Assembly: GCA_020849035.1 (NCBI GenBank)
Contig: JADLHC010000194.1
Coordinates: 1 to 48,678, forward strand
Length of the DNA: 48,678 nucleotides
Direction: 5' to 3'
DNA from: Planctomycetia bacterium
Lineage (GTDB): Bacteria > Planctomycetota > MHYJ01 > WSZJ01
The notes beneath the pieces are model-generated. The model was not told the origin of the DNA and searched no databases. It saw only the letters and a list, made by a program, of their open reading frames with translations. The position numbers were made by a program, and so were the translations under genes. This document shows, in pieces, positions 15,726 through 23,478 of the stretch. Position 1 is the first letter of the stretch. Each line of letters starts with the position of its first letter.

Positions 15726-16189
15726 TACTTGTCCTCCGCCTCGTCGTAGACCCAGGGGGCGCCGAGGACCTTGTAGTCCACGAAGTCCGAGGAGTCGAAG
15801 AGGATGGGGAGCTCGCGCGCGGCGGACTCGGGGGAGTCGGAGCCGTGGACGAGGTTGTAGGAGCGGGAGGCGCCGAAGTCGCCGCGGATCGTGCCGGGGG
15901 CGGCCTCGGTGCCGAAGGTCGCGCCCATCAGGTTGCGGACGAGCGTGATCGCCGAGGGGCCCTCGACCGCGATGGCGCAGACGGGGCCGCCGGTCACGAA
16001 CTTGATGAGGGAGGCGTAGAACTTGCGCTCCTTGTGCACCGAGTAGAGCTTCTCCGCGCGATCCTTGCCGAGGTGCATGAACTTCAGGGCCGCGATCTTG
16101 AGGCCCTTGCGCTCGAGCCGGCCGATCACCTCGCCGACGAGGCCGCGCTGCACGCCGTCGGGTTTCACCATCACCAGGGTCCGCATCAT
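15725..16189 (-). CDS. ndk: Nucleoside diphosphate kinase
   Basis: Transfers the terminal phosphate between nucleoside triphosphates and diphosphates through a phosphohistidine. The 154-residue protein starts MMRTLVMVKPDGVQRG and contains the active-site histidine in NLVHGSDS with the expected RGDFG segment before it. The length is close to the family norm (about 140-152). A second Met is adjacent, so the start may be one codon later. GGAG lies about a dozen bases upstream. A large inverted repeat separates it from recO. Confidence 0.96.
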   Translation of the reverse strand: MMRTLVMVKPDGVQRGLVGEVIGRLERKGLKIAALKFMHLGKDRAEKLYSVHKERKFYASLIKFVTGGPVCAIAVEGPSAITLVRNLMGATFGTEAAPGTIRGDFGASRSYNLVHGSDSPESAARELPILFDSSDFVDYKVLGAPWVYDEAEDK

Positions 16190-16263
16190 CGTTGTCGGTC
16201 TCCGAAAAGAAAACGGGGGTCGGGAGATTACTGGAAGGCGGCGCAAGGCGCAAGGCGGGGACG

Positions 16264-16433
16264 GAGGTTGGTGGTTCGTGGTTCGTGGTTGGTGGTTGGG
16301 AGTGGGCAGTAGGCAGGGGACAGCAGGCAGGGGGCTGGCCGGCCTCCCGACCTCCACCCGGATACCGGGCCTGTTTCGTTCCTGCCCCCTGCCCACTGCC
16401 CACTCCCAACCACGAACCACCAACCACCAACCT
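16264..16433. repeat. Long imperfect inverted repeat of tandem short units between recO and ndk
   Basis: The left arm (about 16264-16333) is GAGGTTGGTGGTTCGTGG-type sequence followed by GTGGGCAGTAGGCAGGGG. The right arm (about 16381-16433) is its imperfect reverse complement. The loop of about 50 bases holds a smaller CCCGG-ATA-CCGGG hairpin. The arms are themselves tandem variants of GGTGGTT and GTGGGCA. The transcript of recO-ndk would form a very stable structure here. No coding potential is seen. Confidence 0.8.
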
Positions 16434-16437
16434 CCCT

Positions 16438-17172
16438 TCACCCGCGCACGAACCTCGCGGCGCGCACTTCCCTCCCCAGCAGGTTCAACCAGTACAGGTC
16501 GAACGCCGCGCGCAGGTCCGCCCCGATGCGGCCGTCCACGTTGAGCGACTCGAGCGGGATGGCGCCCTCGGCGAGCCGCGCCATCATCTTGAGGCCGCCG
16601 GCGGAGACGAAGCGCGAGCCGGGGTCGCGGGGGGCGCAGGCGGCGCAGAGGGCGCCGCCGAAACGCGGGGAGAACGCGGGGCGCGCGGGGAGCTTCCCGC
16701 CGCACGACGCGCAGTCGTCGACGCGGGGCATGAAGCCGAGGTGGCGCATGGCGGCGGCCTCGAAGGCGAAGAGCACGATGTCGCGGGGCGCGCCGCGGTC
16801 GAGGAGGCGCAGCGCCCCCATCGCCGCGTCCCAGAACTCCGGCTCGGCCTCGTGCTCGACCGTGAGCGCGCCCGCGAGCTCCAGCACGTAGAACGCGCCG
16901 TAGAGCGCCGAGAGGTCGGCGCGGAGCCGCGGGAAATCCTCCGACATCTCCGCCCTCGTCAGCAGGTCGAGCCCCTCGGACTTGCGCAGCAGCTCCACCG
17001 ACCACACCGACCCCGCGTCGAACCCGCCCTGGAACGCGCCCCCCTCGCGCTTCGCCCCCTTCGCCAGCCCCCGGACCTTCCCCAGCTCGCGCGTGAACAG
17101 CACCGCGATCTGGGAGGTGTTCATGAAATCCCAGGCTTCGAGGACGAGGGCCATGACGCGGATGCGGGGCAC
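16438..17172 (-). CDS. recO: DNA repair protein RecO
   Basis: Mediator of RecA loading with RecF and RecR. The 244-residue product has an N-terminal OB-fold (MALVLEAWDF...SQIAVLFTRELGKVRGLAKGAKR) and a zinc-binding module CASCGGK...CAAC near residues 155-185. I place the start at the GTG at 17172 because a TTGCGA-17-CACAAT promoter ends six bases before it and there is no Shine-Dalgarno; an ATG six codons later is an alternative. It is divergent from the D-2-hydroxyacid dehydrogenase and begins the recO-ndk-NFACT-amidohydrolase run. Confidence 0.92.
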   Translation of the reverse strand: MPRIRVMALVLEAWDFMNTSQIAVLFTRELGKVRGLAKGAKREGGAFQGGFDAGSVWSVELLRKSEGLDLLTRAEMSEDFPRLRADLSALYGAFYVLELAGALTVEHEAEPEFWDAAMGALRLLDRGAPRDIVLFAFEAAAMRHLGFMPRVDDCASCGGKLPARPAFSPRFGGALCAACAPRDPGSRFVSAGGLKMMARLAEGAIPLESLNVDGRIGADLRAAFDLYWLNLLGREVRAARFVRG

Positions 17173-17178
17173 GACGGG

Positions 17179-17207
17179 ATTGTGGGGGCGGGCCGCGGCG
17201 CTCGCAA
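17179..17207 (-). promoter_or_regulatory. Promoter of recO, probably leaderless
   Basis: TTGCGA (17202-17207), a 17-base spacer and CACAAT (17179-17184) on the minus strand, then six bases to the GTG start. Its -35 box is only three bases from the -35 box of the divergent promoter. Confidence 0.55.
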
Positions 17208-17210
17208 CGG

Positions 17211-17239
17211 TTGCCCGCGCGGGGCGCCCCCCCTACCCT
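17211..17239 (+). promoter_or_regulatory. Promoter of the D-2-hydroxyacid dehydrogenase gene, probably leaderless
   Basis: TTGCCC, a 17-base spacer and TACCCT, then six bases to the ATG at 17246. The predicted transcription start would fall on or next to the start codon. Confidence 0.5.
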
Positions 17240-17245
17240 GTCCGG

Positions 17246-18193
17246 ATGCCCCGCATCCTTGTCACGCGCCCGATCCCCGAAGCCGGCCTGGCGCTGCTGT
17301 TCCCGCGCGTCACGGTGGACATGAGCCCGGGGCCGCTCTCCCCCGCCGAGATCGCGCGGCGCGCCGACGGGTGCTCGGGGATCCTCTGCCAGCTCACCGA
17401 CTCCATCGGCCCGGACATCCTCGAGGTCCCCGGCCTCCGCGTCGTCGCCACGATGTCCGCCGGCACGAACCACATCGACCTCGCGGCGGCGAAACGCCGC
17501 GACATCGTCGTGACCAACACGCCCGGCTGCCTCACCGAGGCCACCGCCGAGCTCGCCTTCGCCCTCATCCTCGCCGCCGCACGCCGCCTCGGCGAGGCCG
17601 AACGGTTCCTCCGCGCGGGACGCTTCCGCGGCTGGGACCCGATGCTGCTGCAGGGGCAGACGCTCGTGGGGAAGCGCCTGGGGATCCTGGGGGCGGGCCG
17701 GATCGGGCAGGAGGTGGCGCGGATGGCGCGCGGGTTCCGGATGGACGTGGTCTACCACTCGCGCTCGGCGGAGCCGGAGTTCGAGAAGGAGTGCGGTGCG
17801 CGGGCCGTGACGCGGGAAGAGCTGGCGTCGACGGCGGACGTGGTGAGCGTGCACGTGCCGCTGACGCCGGAGACGCGGCACGCGGTGGACGCGGCGTTCC
17901 TGGCGCGCATGAAGCCGACGGCGGTGCTGGTGAACACGTCGCGGGGCCCGGTGGTGGACGAGGCCGCTCTCGTTGACGCATTGCGTCACAAGCGGATCTT
18001 CGCAGCCGGCCTCGACGTCTTCGAGGACGAGCCCGCCGTCCACCCCGGCCTGATGGAGCGCGAGAACGCCGTCCTCCTCCCCCACATCGGGAGCGCGACG
18101 TTCGAGACGCGCAACCGCATGGCCGTCATGGCCGCCGAGAACCTCCTCGCCGTGCTCGAGGGCCGGCCGCCGGGCAATCCCGTCCTGCATTGA
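17246..18193 (+). CDS. D-2-hydroxyacid dehydrogenase (glyoxylate/hydroxypyruvate reductase-like)
   Basis: A 315-residue NAD(P)-dependent D-2-hydroxyacid dehydrogenase. The substrate loop ATMSAGTNHIDL, the Rossmann motif LGILGAGRIGQEVARMARGF, the catalytic Arg in LVNTSRGPVVDE, the Glu in GLDVFEDEP and the catalytic His in LLPHIGSAT are in the expected order. The pattern fits GRHPR/GyaR enzymes that reduce glyoxylate or hydroxypyruvate. The exact substrate and cofactor choice are not certain. It carries the second copy of the 15-bp palindrome. Confidence 0.9.
   Translation: MPRILVTRPIPEAGLALLFPRVTVDMSPGPLSPAEIARRADGCSGILCQLTDSIGPDILEVPGLRVVATMSAGTNHIDLAAAKRRDIVVTNTPGCLTEATAELAFALILAAARRLGEAERFLRAGRFRGWDPMLLQGQTLVGKRLGILGAGRIGQEVARMARGFRMDVVYHSRSAEPEFEKECGARAVTREELASTADVVSVHVPLTPETRHAVDAAFLARMKPTAVLVNTSRGPVVDEAALVDALRHKRIFAAGLDVFEDEPAVHPGLMERENAVLLPHIGSATFETRNRMAVMAAENLLAVLEGRPPGNPVLH
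17974..17988. repeat. 15-bp palindrome inside the dehydrogenase gene
   Basis: TGACGCATTGCGTCA, identical to the coding-strand reading of the copy at 13498-13512. It again encodes Asp-Ala-Leu-Arg with GCA, TTG and CGT codons. Confidence 0.7.
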
Positions 18194-18217
18194 CGGGCCG
18201 TAACCTTGCCCTAACAT
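18190..18217 (+). promoter_or_regulatory. Promoter of the comEA-like gene, probably leaderless
   Basis: TTGACG, a 16-base spacer and TAACAT, then six bases to the ATG at 18224. The -35 box overlaps the stop codon of the preceding gene. This is the best -35 match among the leaderless candidates. Confidence 0.6.
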
Positions 18218-18223
18218 GGGCGC

Positions 18224-18523
18224 ATGACCTCCCGCGCCGCGGCCGTCGCCGCCGTGGCCGCCGCGCTCGCGGCGGCCGGCGCGGCCGTCCCGGCGCTCTT
18301 CCCCCCCGCGACGCCCCCGCCGATCCGCGCCCGCCTCGACCTCAACTCCGCTTCCGCGCGCGACCTCGACCTCCTCCCCGGCGTCGGCCCGAAGACCGCC
18401 GCGCGCATCGTCGCCGACCGCGCCGCCAACGGGCCGTTCCGCCACCCCGCCGAGGTCCGCCGCGTGAAAGGCGTCACCCGGCGCGCGGCCGAGCGGATCG
18501 CCCGGTTCACGGAGGCGCGGTGA
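18224..18523 (+). CDS. ComEA-like helix-hairpin-helix protein
   Basis: A 99-residue protein with an N-terminal hydrophobic helix (about residues 5-27) that can act as a signal anchor. The C-terminal pair of helix-hairpin-helix motifs has LDLNSASARDLDLLPGVGPKTAARIVADR and VRRVKGVTRRAAERI. This is the ComEA arrangement, in which an anchored HhH domain binds incoming double-stranded DNA during transformation. Short ComEA homologues also occur in non-competent bacteria, so a competence role is likely but unproven. The stop overlaps the next GTG. Confidence 0.85.
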   Translation: MTSRAAAVAAVAAALAAAGAAVPALFPPATPPPIRARLDLNSASARDLDLLPGVGPKTAARIVADRAANGPFRHPAEVRRVKGVTRRAAERIARFTEAR

Positions 18524-19839
18524 AGCGCCGGCTCGCGTGGTTCGCGCTGTTCGCGACGCTCCCGGCGGCGACGTTCGTGCTGGCGACGATCTGGCAGTTC
18601 GGCGACGAGTACCAGTCGGCGGCGAACCGCGGCGGCGTGATCCCGATGCTGGCGGCGTTCGCGGCGCTGACGTCGGTCTACGCCCTTGTCCTCGGGCTGC
18701 TGCTCGCGCTCGCCGGCCGTCGCGAAAAGGAGCTCGCGAAGGAGGCCAACGTCTACCTCGCCGCCGGGCAGGAGGCCGCGCGCTCCAAGCACGCCCTCGA
18801 GCGCCGCGTCGAGTTCCTGACCGCGGCCCGCGAGATGATGCTCGTCCTGCGCGAAGAGCTGGAGTTCGGGGCGATCGCGAAGCGGGTGCTCGGCCTCGTC
18901 GCGCAGGCCGCGGGGACGCCCGACACAGGGCTCGTCGCCATCCACCTGTTCTCCGAGGAAAAGCTGCAGCTCCGCGCCGTCTGGCGCGAGGGCGACGCCG
19001 TCACCGAGGCCGCGAAAGTCGCCCGCGCCAAGATCGACGCCGCCATCGCCGGCGAGGCCTTCACCGCCCGCCGCCTCGTCTCCCGCGACGACGGCGCCGT
19101 CCTCCGATTCGCCATCCCCATCACCGCCGATCGCGAGACGATCGGCGCGCTGCAGGTCGAGATCCCCGTGGACGCCGAGGGCGAAGAACGCGCGGCGTTC
19201 GCAAAGCGCCTCGAGGGCGAACTGTACGAGCTCATGAACTTCGTCGCCCTCGCGATCAAGACCCCCGACCTCTACGAGCGCACCATCCGCGACGGCATGA
19301 CGAAGCTCTTCACCAAGCGCCATTTCTCCAACCAGCTCCACCACCACGAGGCGATCGCGCGCCGCCACGGCGAGCCGCTCGCGCTCATCATGGTCGACGT
19401 CGATCACTTCACGAAGGTGAACGACACCTACGGCCACCTCACGGGCGACATGGTCCTCAAGGAAGTCGCGAAGATCGTCCGCGAGTCGATCCGCTCTTCG
19501 AACGAGGCGTACCGCTACGGCGGCGAGGAGCTCGGCGTGCTCTGCCCCGAGACGTCCGCCGAGCAGGCCGCCGCGCTCGCGGAGCGGCTGCGCAAGAAGA
19601 TCGAGGGGAAGACGATGCAGGGGGAGACGAAGAAGCTGAACGTCACGGCGAGCTTCGGCGTCGCGGAGTGGTCGGCGGACATGAAGGCCCCCGAGGAACT
19701 CGTCTCGCGCGCGGACGAGGCGCTCTACGTCGCCAAGAAAAGCGGCCGCAACCAGGTCCAGTCGTGGAAGGCCGGCGCCCTCGAAGCGGTGAAGGCGGCG
19801 GAAGCGGCGAAGGGGGTGGAGGCGGGGAAAGGGCACTGA
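18520..19839 (+). CDS. Membrane diguanylate cyclase with GAF-like sensor domain
   Basis: A 439-residue protein starting at a GTG that overlaps the comEA-like stop (GTGA). Two transmembrane helices (about residues 5-25 and 38-62) and a short coiled coil lead into a GAF-like region (about 95-240). The GGDEF domain (about 255-425) has DVDHFTKVNDTYGH and the active-site signature GGEEL near residue 334, so it should make cyclic di-GMP from GTP. The position of the inhibitory RxxD site reads RSSN, so product feedback through that site is probably lost. Confidence 0.92.
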   Translation: MKRRLAWFALFATLPAATFVLATIWQFGDEYQSAANRGGVIPMLAAFAALTSVYALVLGLLLALAGRREKELAKEANVYLAAGQEAARSKHALERRVEFLTAAREMMLVLREELEFGAIAKRVLGLVAQAAGTPDTGLVAIHLFSEEKLQLRAVWREGDAVTEAAKVARAKIDAAIAGEAFTARRLVSRDDGAVLRFAIPITADRETIGALQVEIPVDAEGEERAAFAKRLEGELYELMNFVALAIKTPDLYERTIRDGMTKLFTKRHFSNQLHHHEAIARRHGEPLALIMVDVDHFTKVNDTYGHLTGDMVLKEVAKIVRESIRSSNEAYRYGGEELGVLCPETSAEQAAALAERLRKKIEGKTMQGETKKLNVTASFGVAEWSADMKAPEELVSRADEALYVAKKSGRNQVQSWKAGALEAVKAAEAAKGVEAGKGH

Positions 19840-19858
19840 AATGGGGACGCACTGACGT

Positions 19859-20458
19859 GTGGAACTCGAGTGCCGGGGATTTCGTCTCGGCGACCTGCAC
19901 ATCCCTCCATTCGAGGTGTCGACGCACAGCCCGGTGTTCGTCCGGTTCCCGGGCGGGCCCGACGACGTCATGCTGCCTGAGCTGGTTCGAATTCTCGCCG
20001 GCGAGAACCATCACCCGACCGTGGAAGTGACGGGTTCGGCGGGAATCGCCGGTCGCGCGTCTGCGACATGGCCCGGAGTGGACTTGCCGGGCAAGGGCAC
20101 CCTGGACGAGTGGGTCCGAAGTGACCTCCGACACCTCCCCCTGATGGTCCAGAGGGTGCTCGCGGACTCGAATCGGGAAACGCCTTTCCACTCCGACCGC
20201 AGGATCGAGTCTACCGGAGCAGGCACAGTCTCCCTCGTGTCGCTCCGCATTCAACTGGCGCAACACAACGTGGTCCTTTTCACAACAGCGGGCAGCGATC
20301 CCTGGAATACGGATGCATGTCGACAAACCGTGAAAGATGGCCCGACATTCGGATTCAGCGCCTGCGGAATCGAGTTCATCCCCCAGGGGTCCCCGGAGCC
20401 GGACGAAAGGTGGGCGGACTGCAAGCAGGTATTCCTGGCGCGCACGGGACCGCCTTGA
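19859..20458 (+). CDS. Protein of unknown function in lower-GC DNA
   Basis: A 199-residue frame starting at a GTG (VELECRGFRLGDLHIPPF). Base composition and codon use are less GC-biased than in its neighbours, and it sits beside a toxin-antitoxin pair, consistent with acquired DNA. The N-terminal spacing of hydrophobic strands (FEVSTHSPVFVRFPGG, PTVEVTGSAG) recalls a decayed ABC ATPase N-terminus, but no Walker motif is present. It could be a degenerate remnant. No family is recognised. Confidence 0.5.
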   Translation: MELECRGFRLGDLHIPPFEVSTHSPVFVRFPGGPDDVMLPELVRILAGENHHPTVEVTGSAGIAGRASATWPGVDLPGKGTLDEWVRSDLRHLPLMVQRVLADSNRETPFHSDRRIESTGAGTVSLVSLRIQLAQHNVVLFTTAGSDPWNTDACRQTVKDGPTFGFSACGIEFIPQGSPEPDERWADCKQVFLARTGPP

Positions 20459-20470
20459 CTCGAGCCTGCG

Positions 20471-20695
20471 CTAGACAATCTCGAAGCTGGACCTTGGCAC
20501 GCCGCTCTGCCGGATGATCGCTCGCAAGGTGCCCGGCTTCACTTCCTTGTGGTCCGGAACCGGCACGGTCGTCGTCGTGCCGTCGTGTGCCCGCTGCATC
20601 ACGATGTGGCTCCCGCGCTGCCGGATTCGCGCGAATCCGTGCTTCTCGAGGACCGCGCAGACTTCCTTGCCGGACAGAACGCGCAACTTACCCAT
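20471..20695 (-). CDS. hicA: HicA-family toxin (mRNA interferase)
   Basis: A 74-residue HicA protein with a dsRBD-like fold. The catalytic histidine is in RQRGSHIVMQR, and the C-terminal VPVPDHKEVKPGTLRAIIRQSG is characteristic. HicA cleaves mRNA when not held by HicB. The start lies within the last codons of hicB (8-base overlap), so the two are translationally coupled. The antitoxin gene comes first, the reverse of the classic hicAB order but seen with short HicB proteins. Confidence 0.93.
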   Translation of the reverse strand: MGKLRVLSGKEVCAVLEKHGFARIRQRGSHIVMQRAHDGTTTTVPVPDHKEVKPGTLRAIIRQSGVPRSSFEIV

Positions 20696-20933
20696 GCGCG
20701 GCTTCGAAGCGCGTCACGTAGACCTCCGAGCGGAGGCGGCTCCGGAGTTCCGAGGGGCTCGCGCACTCAAGGAACAGATCCACGGCTTCCTTCAGGTTGG
20801 CCATGGCCTTCTCGACGGTCTTCCCCTGGCTGGCGACGTCGAGCTCGGGGCACAGCGCTACGAACATGTCGTCGTCGCGCTCGAGCAGGGCGGTCAGGCT
20901 GAGTGTCTTGTGGCCGTTCGTGCGTCGCTTCAT
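20688..20933 (-). CDS. hicB: HicB-family antitoxin
   Basis: An 81-residue partially degraded-RNase-H-fold antitoxin: SLTALLERDDDMFVALCPELDVASQGKTVEKAMANLKEA is the family signature (split here: ERDDDMFVALCPELDVASQG, then KAMANLKEAVDLFLE). It lacks a C-terminal DNA-binding domain, so autoregulation would depend on other features. The ATG at 20933 follows TATACT by six bases with no ribosome binding site, suggesting a leaderless start; a longer frame upstream is less likely. Confidence 0.92.
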   Translation of the reverse strand: MKRRTNGHKTLSLTALLERDDDMFVALCPELDVASQGKTVEKAMANLKEAVDLFLECASPSELRSRLRSEVYVTRFEAAHG

Positions 20934-20939
20934 GCAGAC

Positions 20940-20945
20940 AGTATA
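20940..20945 (-). promoter_or_regulatory. -10 element of the hicBA promoter
   Basis: TATACT on the minus strand, six bases before the hicB ATG. A TTGCCG lies 21 bases further upstream, too far for a normal -35 spacing. Confidence 0.5.
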
Positions 20946-21020
20946 TCGCACCGCGCGTGCCCCGCACGGCAAGGGTCGCTTCTGAGAGATCGAGGTTGCC
21001 CGGAGGCCTGCGAGGGCGAC

Positions 21021-21911
21021 CTACCGGCTGAAGAACCCGCCCGTCTTCGGCCGCCAGTTCCCGGCCACGAGGTCCTCCGAGAACTCGTCCGGAACCTGCC
21101 CGGTCGCCGCGTACCGGTAGAGCGCGACGTGGAAGATTCCCTGGAGCGCCGCGGAGACGACCGCCAGCGCGATCCAGTAGACGAGCACGACCGCCGCCAC
21201 GATGGCGACGAGCGGAATCGCCGCGGTCCCCTGCGATGCGAGGATCCCGACGCCCACCAGCGGGACCAGGCCCGCGAGGAACAGCAGGCCGAAGAACAGG
21301 GCCATCCCCGACTCCCCCACGACGGCTTCGCCCCAGGTCTTCTTGAACAGCTCGCCCGAGCGCCGGATCGCGGCCATCGCGTCCGTGTTCTCGAAGATGA
21401 TCACGGGAACGGCGAAGTAGGTGAGCAGGGACCACGCGATGCCGACCAGCGAGGCGACGATGTTCCCGACCAGCCCGGCGCGCCTCTCGATCATCCGCAG
21501 CACCACGCCGACCGTCGCCGAGACGAGCGACCACATCAGGATGCTCCCGGCGTGCGCGAACGCCCCCTTGAACCCGTCCGCGATGGTCGGGTCGCCTCCG
21601 TCCATCCGGATCGCGGCGCATTTCATGACGCCGACGTTGAAGAAGATCGTGACGAAGTAGCTGACGAGGTAGAAGCCGAACAGGTAGGCGTAGTAAATCG
21701 CGTCCCACTGGAATCCCGAGTGCCCGCGTCCCCCGGGCGCAGGGTGCGGCTGATTGAGCGCCATCAGGATGACCGGAACCACGAAGGAGGCCGCGACGCC
21801 GAGCGAGATCAGCCCGGAGAGCACCGGGAAGATCAGGATTTCCCGGTCCTTCCGGAGGACCGACCAGCTCTGCTGCACCAGCGCGAAACTGCGCGAGAAA
21901 CTCCCGAACAT
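21021..21911 (-). CDS. DUF6159-type multi-pass membrane protein
   Basis: A 296-residue integral membrane protein beginning MFGSFSRSFALVQQSWSVLR, with about six hydrophobic helices. The N-terminal KDREILIFPVLSG and the helix pair around FNVGVMKCAAIRMDGGDPTI match the family annotated as DUF6159. Function is unknown. GGAGG stands before the ATG at 21911, which is preferred over an upstream in-frame start. The 21912-22062 gap contains no recognisable gene. Confidence 0.8.
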   Translation of the reverse strand: MFGSFSRSFALVQQSWSVLRKDREILIFPVLSGLISLGVAASFVVPVILMALNQPHPAPGGRGHSGFQWDAIYYAYLFGFYLVSYFVTIFFNVGVMKCAAIRMDGGDPTIADGFKGAFAHAGSILMWSLVSATVGVVLRMIERRAGLVGNIVASLVGIAWSLLTYFAVPVIIFENTDAMAAIRRSGELFKKTWGEAVVGESGMALFFGLLFLAGLVPLVGVGILASQGTAAIPLVAIVAAVVLVYWIALAVVSAALQGIFHVALYRYAATGQVPDEFSEDLVAGNWRPKTGGFFSR

Positions 21912-22062
21912 AGGTCCCCCTCCTGAATGCGGTCCGCCATGGCTCGCGCCGGGCGCGACTGCACGGCCGTGTCCACGTCTGCCCGGCAGGGACGTCTCGC
22001 GACGCCTGCCGCCGCGGTTTGACAACACCGGCGAGTGGAATCGCGAATCGCGTGCCGCGTGC

Positions 22063-23379
22063 CTACTTCAGCCCCTTCACGTACGCCTCGAACTCCGCCT
22101 GCATCTCCGCCGGCTTCTTCCCGAAGCACTTCTCCCACGTCCCCGCCTCGCCGCTCCCCTTCGCGATGATCTTCAGGTACTCGACGAACTTGTCGCGCTT
22201 CTTGCCGCCCTCCGAGTGCATGAAGAAGTGGGCGAGCGCGGCGGACTGCTCGTAGATGCCGCCGAGGGTGTTCTGGTCGCCGCCGGCGAGCACCTCGAGG
22301 GTCTTGAACTTCCCCTTGGCGAGGTCGTCCTTGGCGACGGTGAGGCGCGCGTGGTCCCGGCGGCCGGTGAGGATCTTGCCGTCCTTCACCTCGAGGGTCT
22401 CGAAGTAGCAGGCGATCCCCTCCCAGGCCCAGTAGCCGGGCTTGAACTGGGAAGCGCCGAGGGGCCAGAGGTCGCCGAGGAGGTGGTGCGTGGCCTCGTG
22501 GCGGACGATGTCCTCGAGCGTCGAGATGGCGCGCTCGGCGGGCGGGCAGAAGTGCGAGATCTTGTCCTGCGGCGAGTAGAAACCGCCCATCTGCTTGAGG
22601 AACGCCTTGCCGGCGTGGACGGAGTCGATGTGGGCGTCGAGGTCGGCACGCGTCGCGAAATAGTGGATCTCCCACGGCGTCGCGGGGGGCGGGAGCGTGT
22701 CCGTGGCGCCCTCGAGCTCGCGGCGAAGAGCGATGAGCAGTTCCTCGGCGCGCGCCGCCATCGCCAGGCCGTCTTTCTCCGACGTGTTCGTGCGGACGAG
22801 GAAATGGGCTGAACGGACCTCCCACGCCTCCGGCCATTTCGCGCGGCGCGCAGCCGCGTCTTTCGCGGGCACCCAGTCGGCGCCGCACGGCAGCAGCCCC
22901 TTTCTCCGCTTGTCCGCCTCCTCCTTCGGCACCCACCCCACGACGTCCATTTTTTCGAACCCCATCGCCTTGCGCGCCGCCGCGCAGTCCGGGTCCTCCT
23001 CCAGCGCGAGACCGTACAGCCGCTTCGACTCGTCCGCGCTCCCCGCCTTCCCCGCCGCTTCCGCCGCCGTCGCCAGCTTCTTCGCCGCCGCCACGCGCTG
23101 GCCCGCGCGCTTCTTCGACCACGCGACGTACTTCCCGTGCAGTGCGTCCGGCCATTCGGTCACGCGGACCGGCCCGATCTTCTCGAGAAGCGCCTTCGCG
23201 GCGGCGTGGTCGGGGGCGAGGCGGAGCGCGGCGCGCGCCTCGGTCGCGGCCTCCTCGCGGAGCCCCTGCTTGTCGGCCTCGGCGGCGAGCTTCGCGTGTT
23301 CCTCGGCAAGGGCCGCTTCGGGCGTGGCGGCGGCGGCGTGGAGGGCAAGGACGGCGACGAGCGCGACGTGACGGAACAC
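22063..23379 (-). CDS. Secreted DUF1570-like protein with HExxH metalloprotease motif
   Basis: A 438-residue exported protein. After a signal peptide (VFRHVALVAVLALHAAAA) come TPR-like helices (EARAALRLAPDHAAAKALLEK) and a module with repeated GWVPK / ADWVPAK segments. The C-terminal half has IVRHEATHHLLGD, an HExxH zinc motif followed by WAWEGIACYFE, where the Glu could be the third ligand as in gluzincin-type enzymes. This layout is common in Planctomycetes. A GTG start with GGAGG is used. Peptidase activity is inferred from the motif. Confidence 0.82.
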   Translation of the reverse strand: MFRHVALVAVLALHAAAATPEAALAEEHAKLAAEADKQGLREEAATEARAALRLAPDHAAAKALLEKIGPVRVTEWPDALHGKYVAWSKKRAGQRVAAAKKLATAAEAAGKAGSADESKRLYGLALEEDPDCAAARKAMGFEKMDVVGWVPKEEADKRRKGLLPCGADWVPAKDAAARRAKWPEAWEVRSAHFLVRTNTSEKDGLAMAARAEELLIALRRELEGATDTLPPPATPWEIHYFATRADLDAHIDSVHAGKAFLKQMGGFYSPQDKISHFCPPAERAISTLEDIVRHEATHHLLGDLWPLGASQFKPGYWAWEGIACYFETLEVKDGKILTGRRDHARLTVAKDDLAKGKFKTLEVLAGGDQNTLGGIYEQSAALAHFFMHSEGGKKRDKFVEYLKIIAKGSGEAGTWEKCFGKKPAEMQAEFEAYVKGLK

Positions 23380-23466
23380 GGGACCTCCGCAGGCATCCCC
23401 CCCCCGGGACCTCACTATAACCCACGAAGAGACGGGTCGCCCGGCGAGGAAGCCTGTCCCATCGAT

Positions 23467-23472
23467 TACGAT
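23467..23472 (+). promoter_or_regulatory. -10 element before the gene at 23479, probably leaderless
   Basis: TACGAT ends six bases before the GTG start. No ribosome binding site and no clear -35 box are seen. Confidence 0.4.
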
Positions 23473-23478
23473 GCCGGC

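Noticed and set aside
16264..16433. Possible CRISPR array from the repeated GGTTGGTGGTT units
   Set aside because: There are no regular spacers. The units are contiguous tandem variants and are mirrored as an inverted repeat.
19643..20326. A 227-codon minus-strand frame opposite the orphan gene
   Set aside because: It also covers the conserved C-terminal end of the diguanylate cyclase on the other strand and shows no domain. The plus-strand frame has the more protein-like composition.
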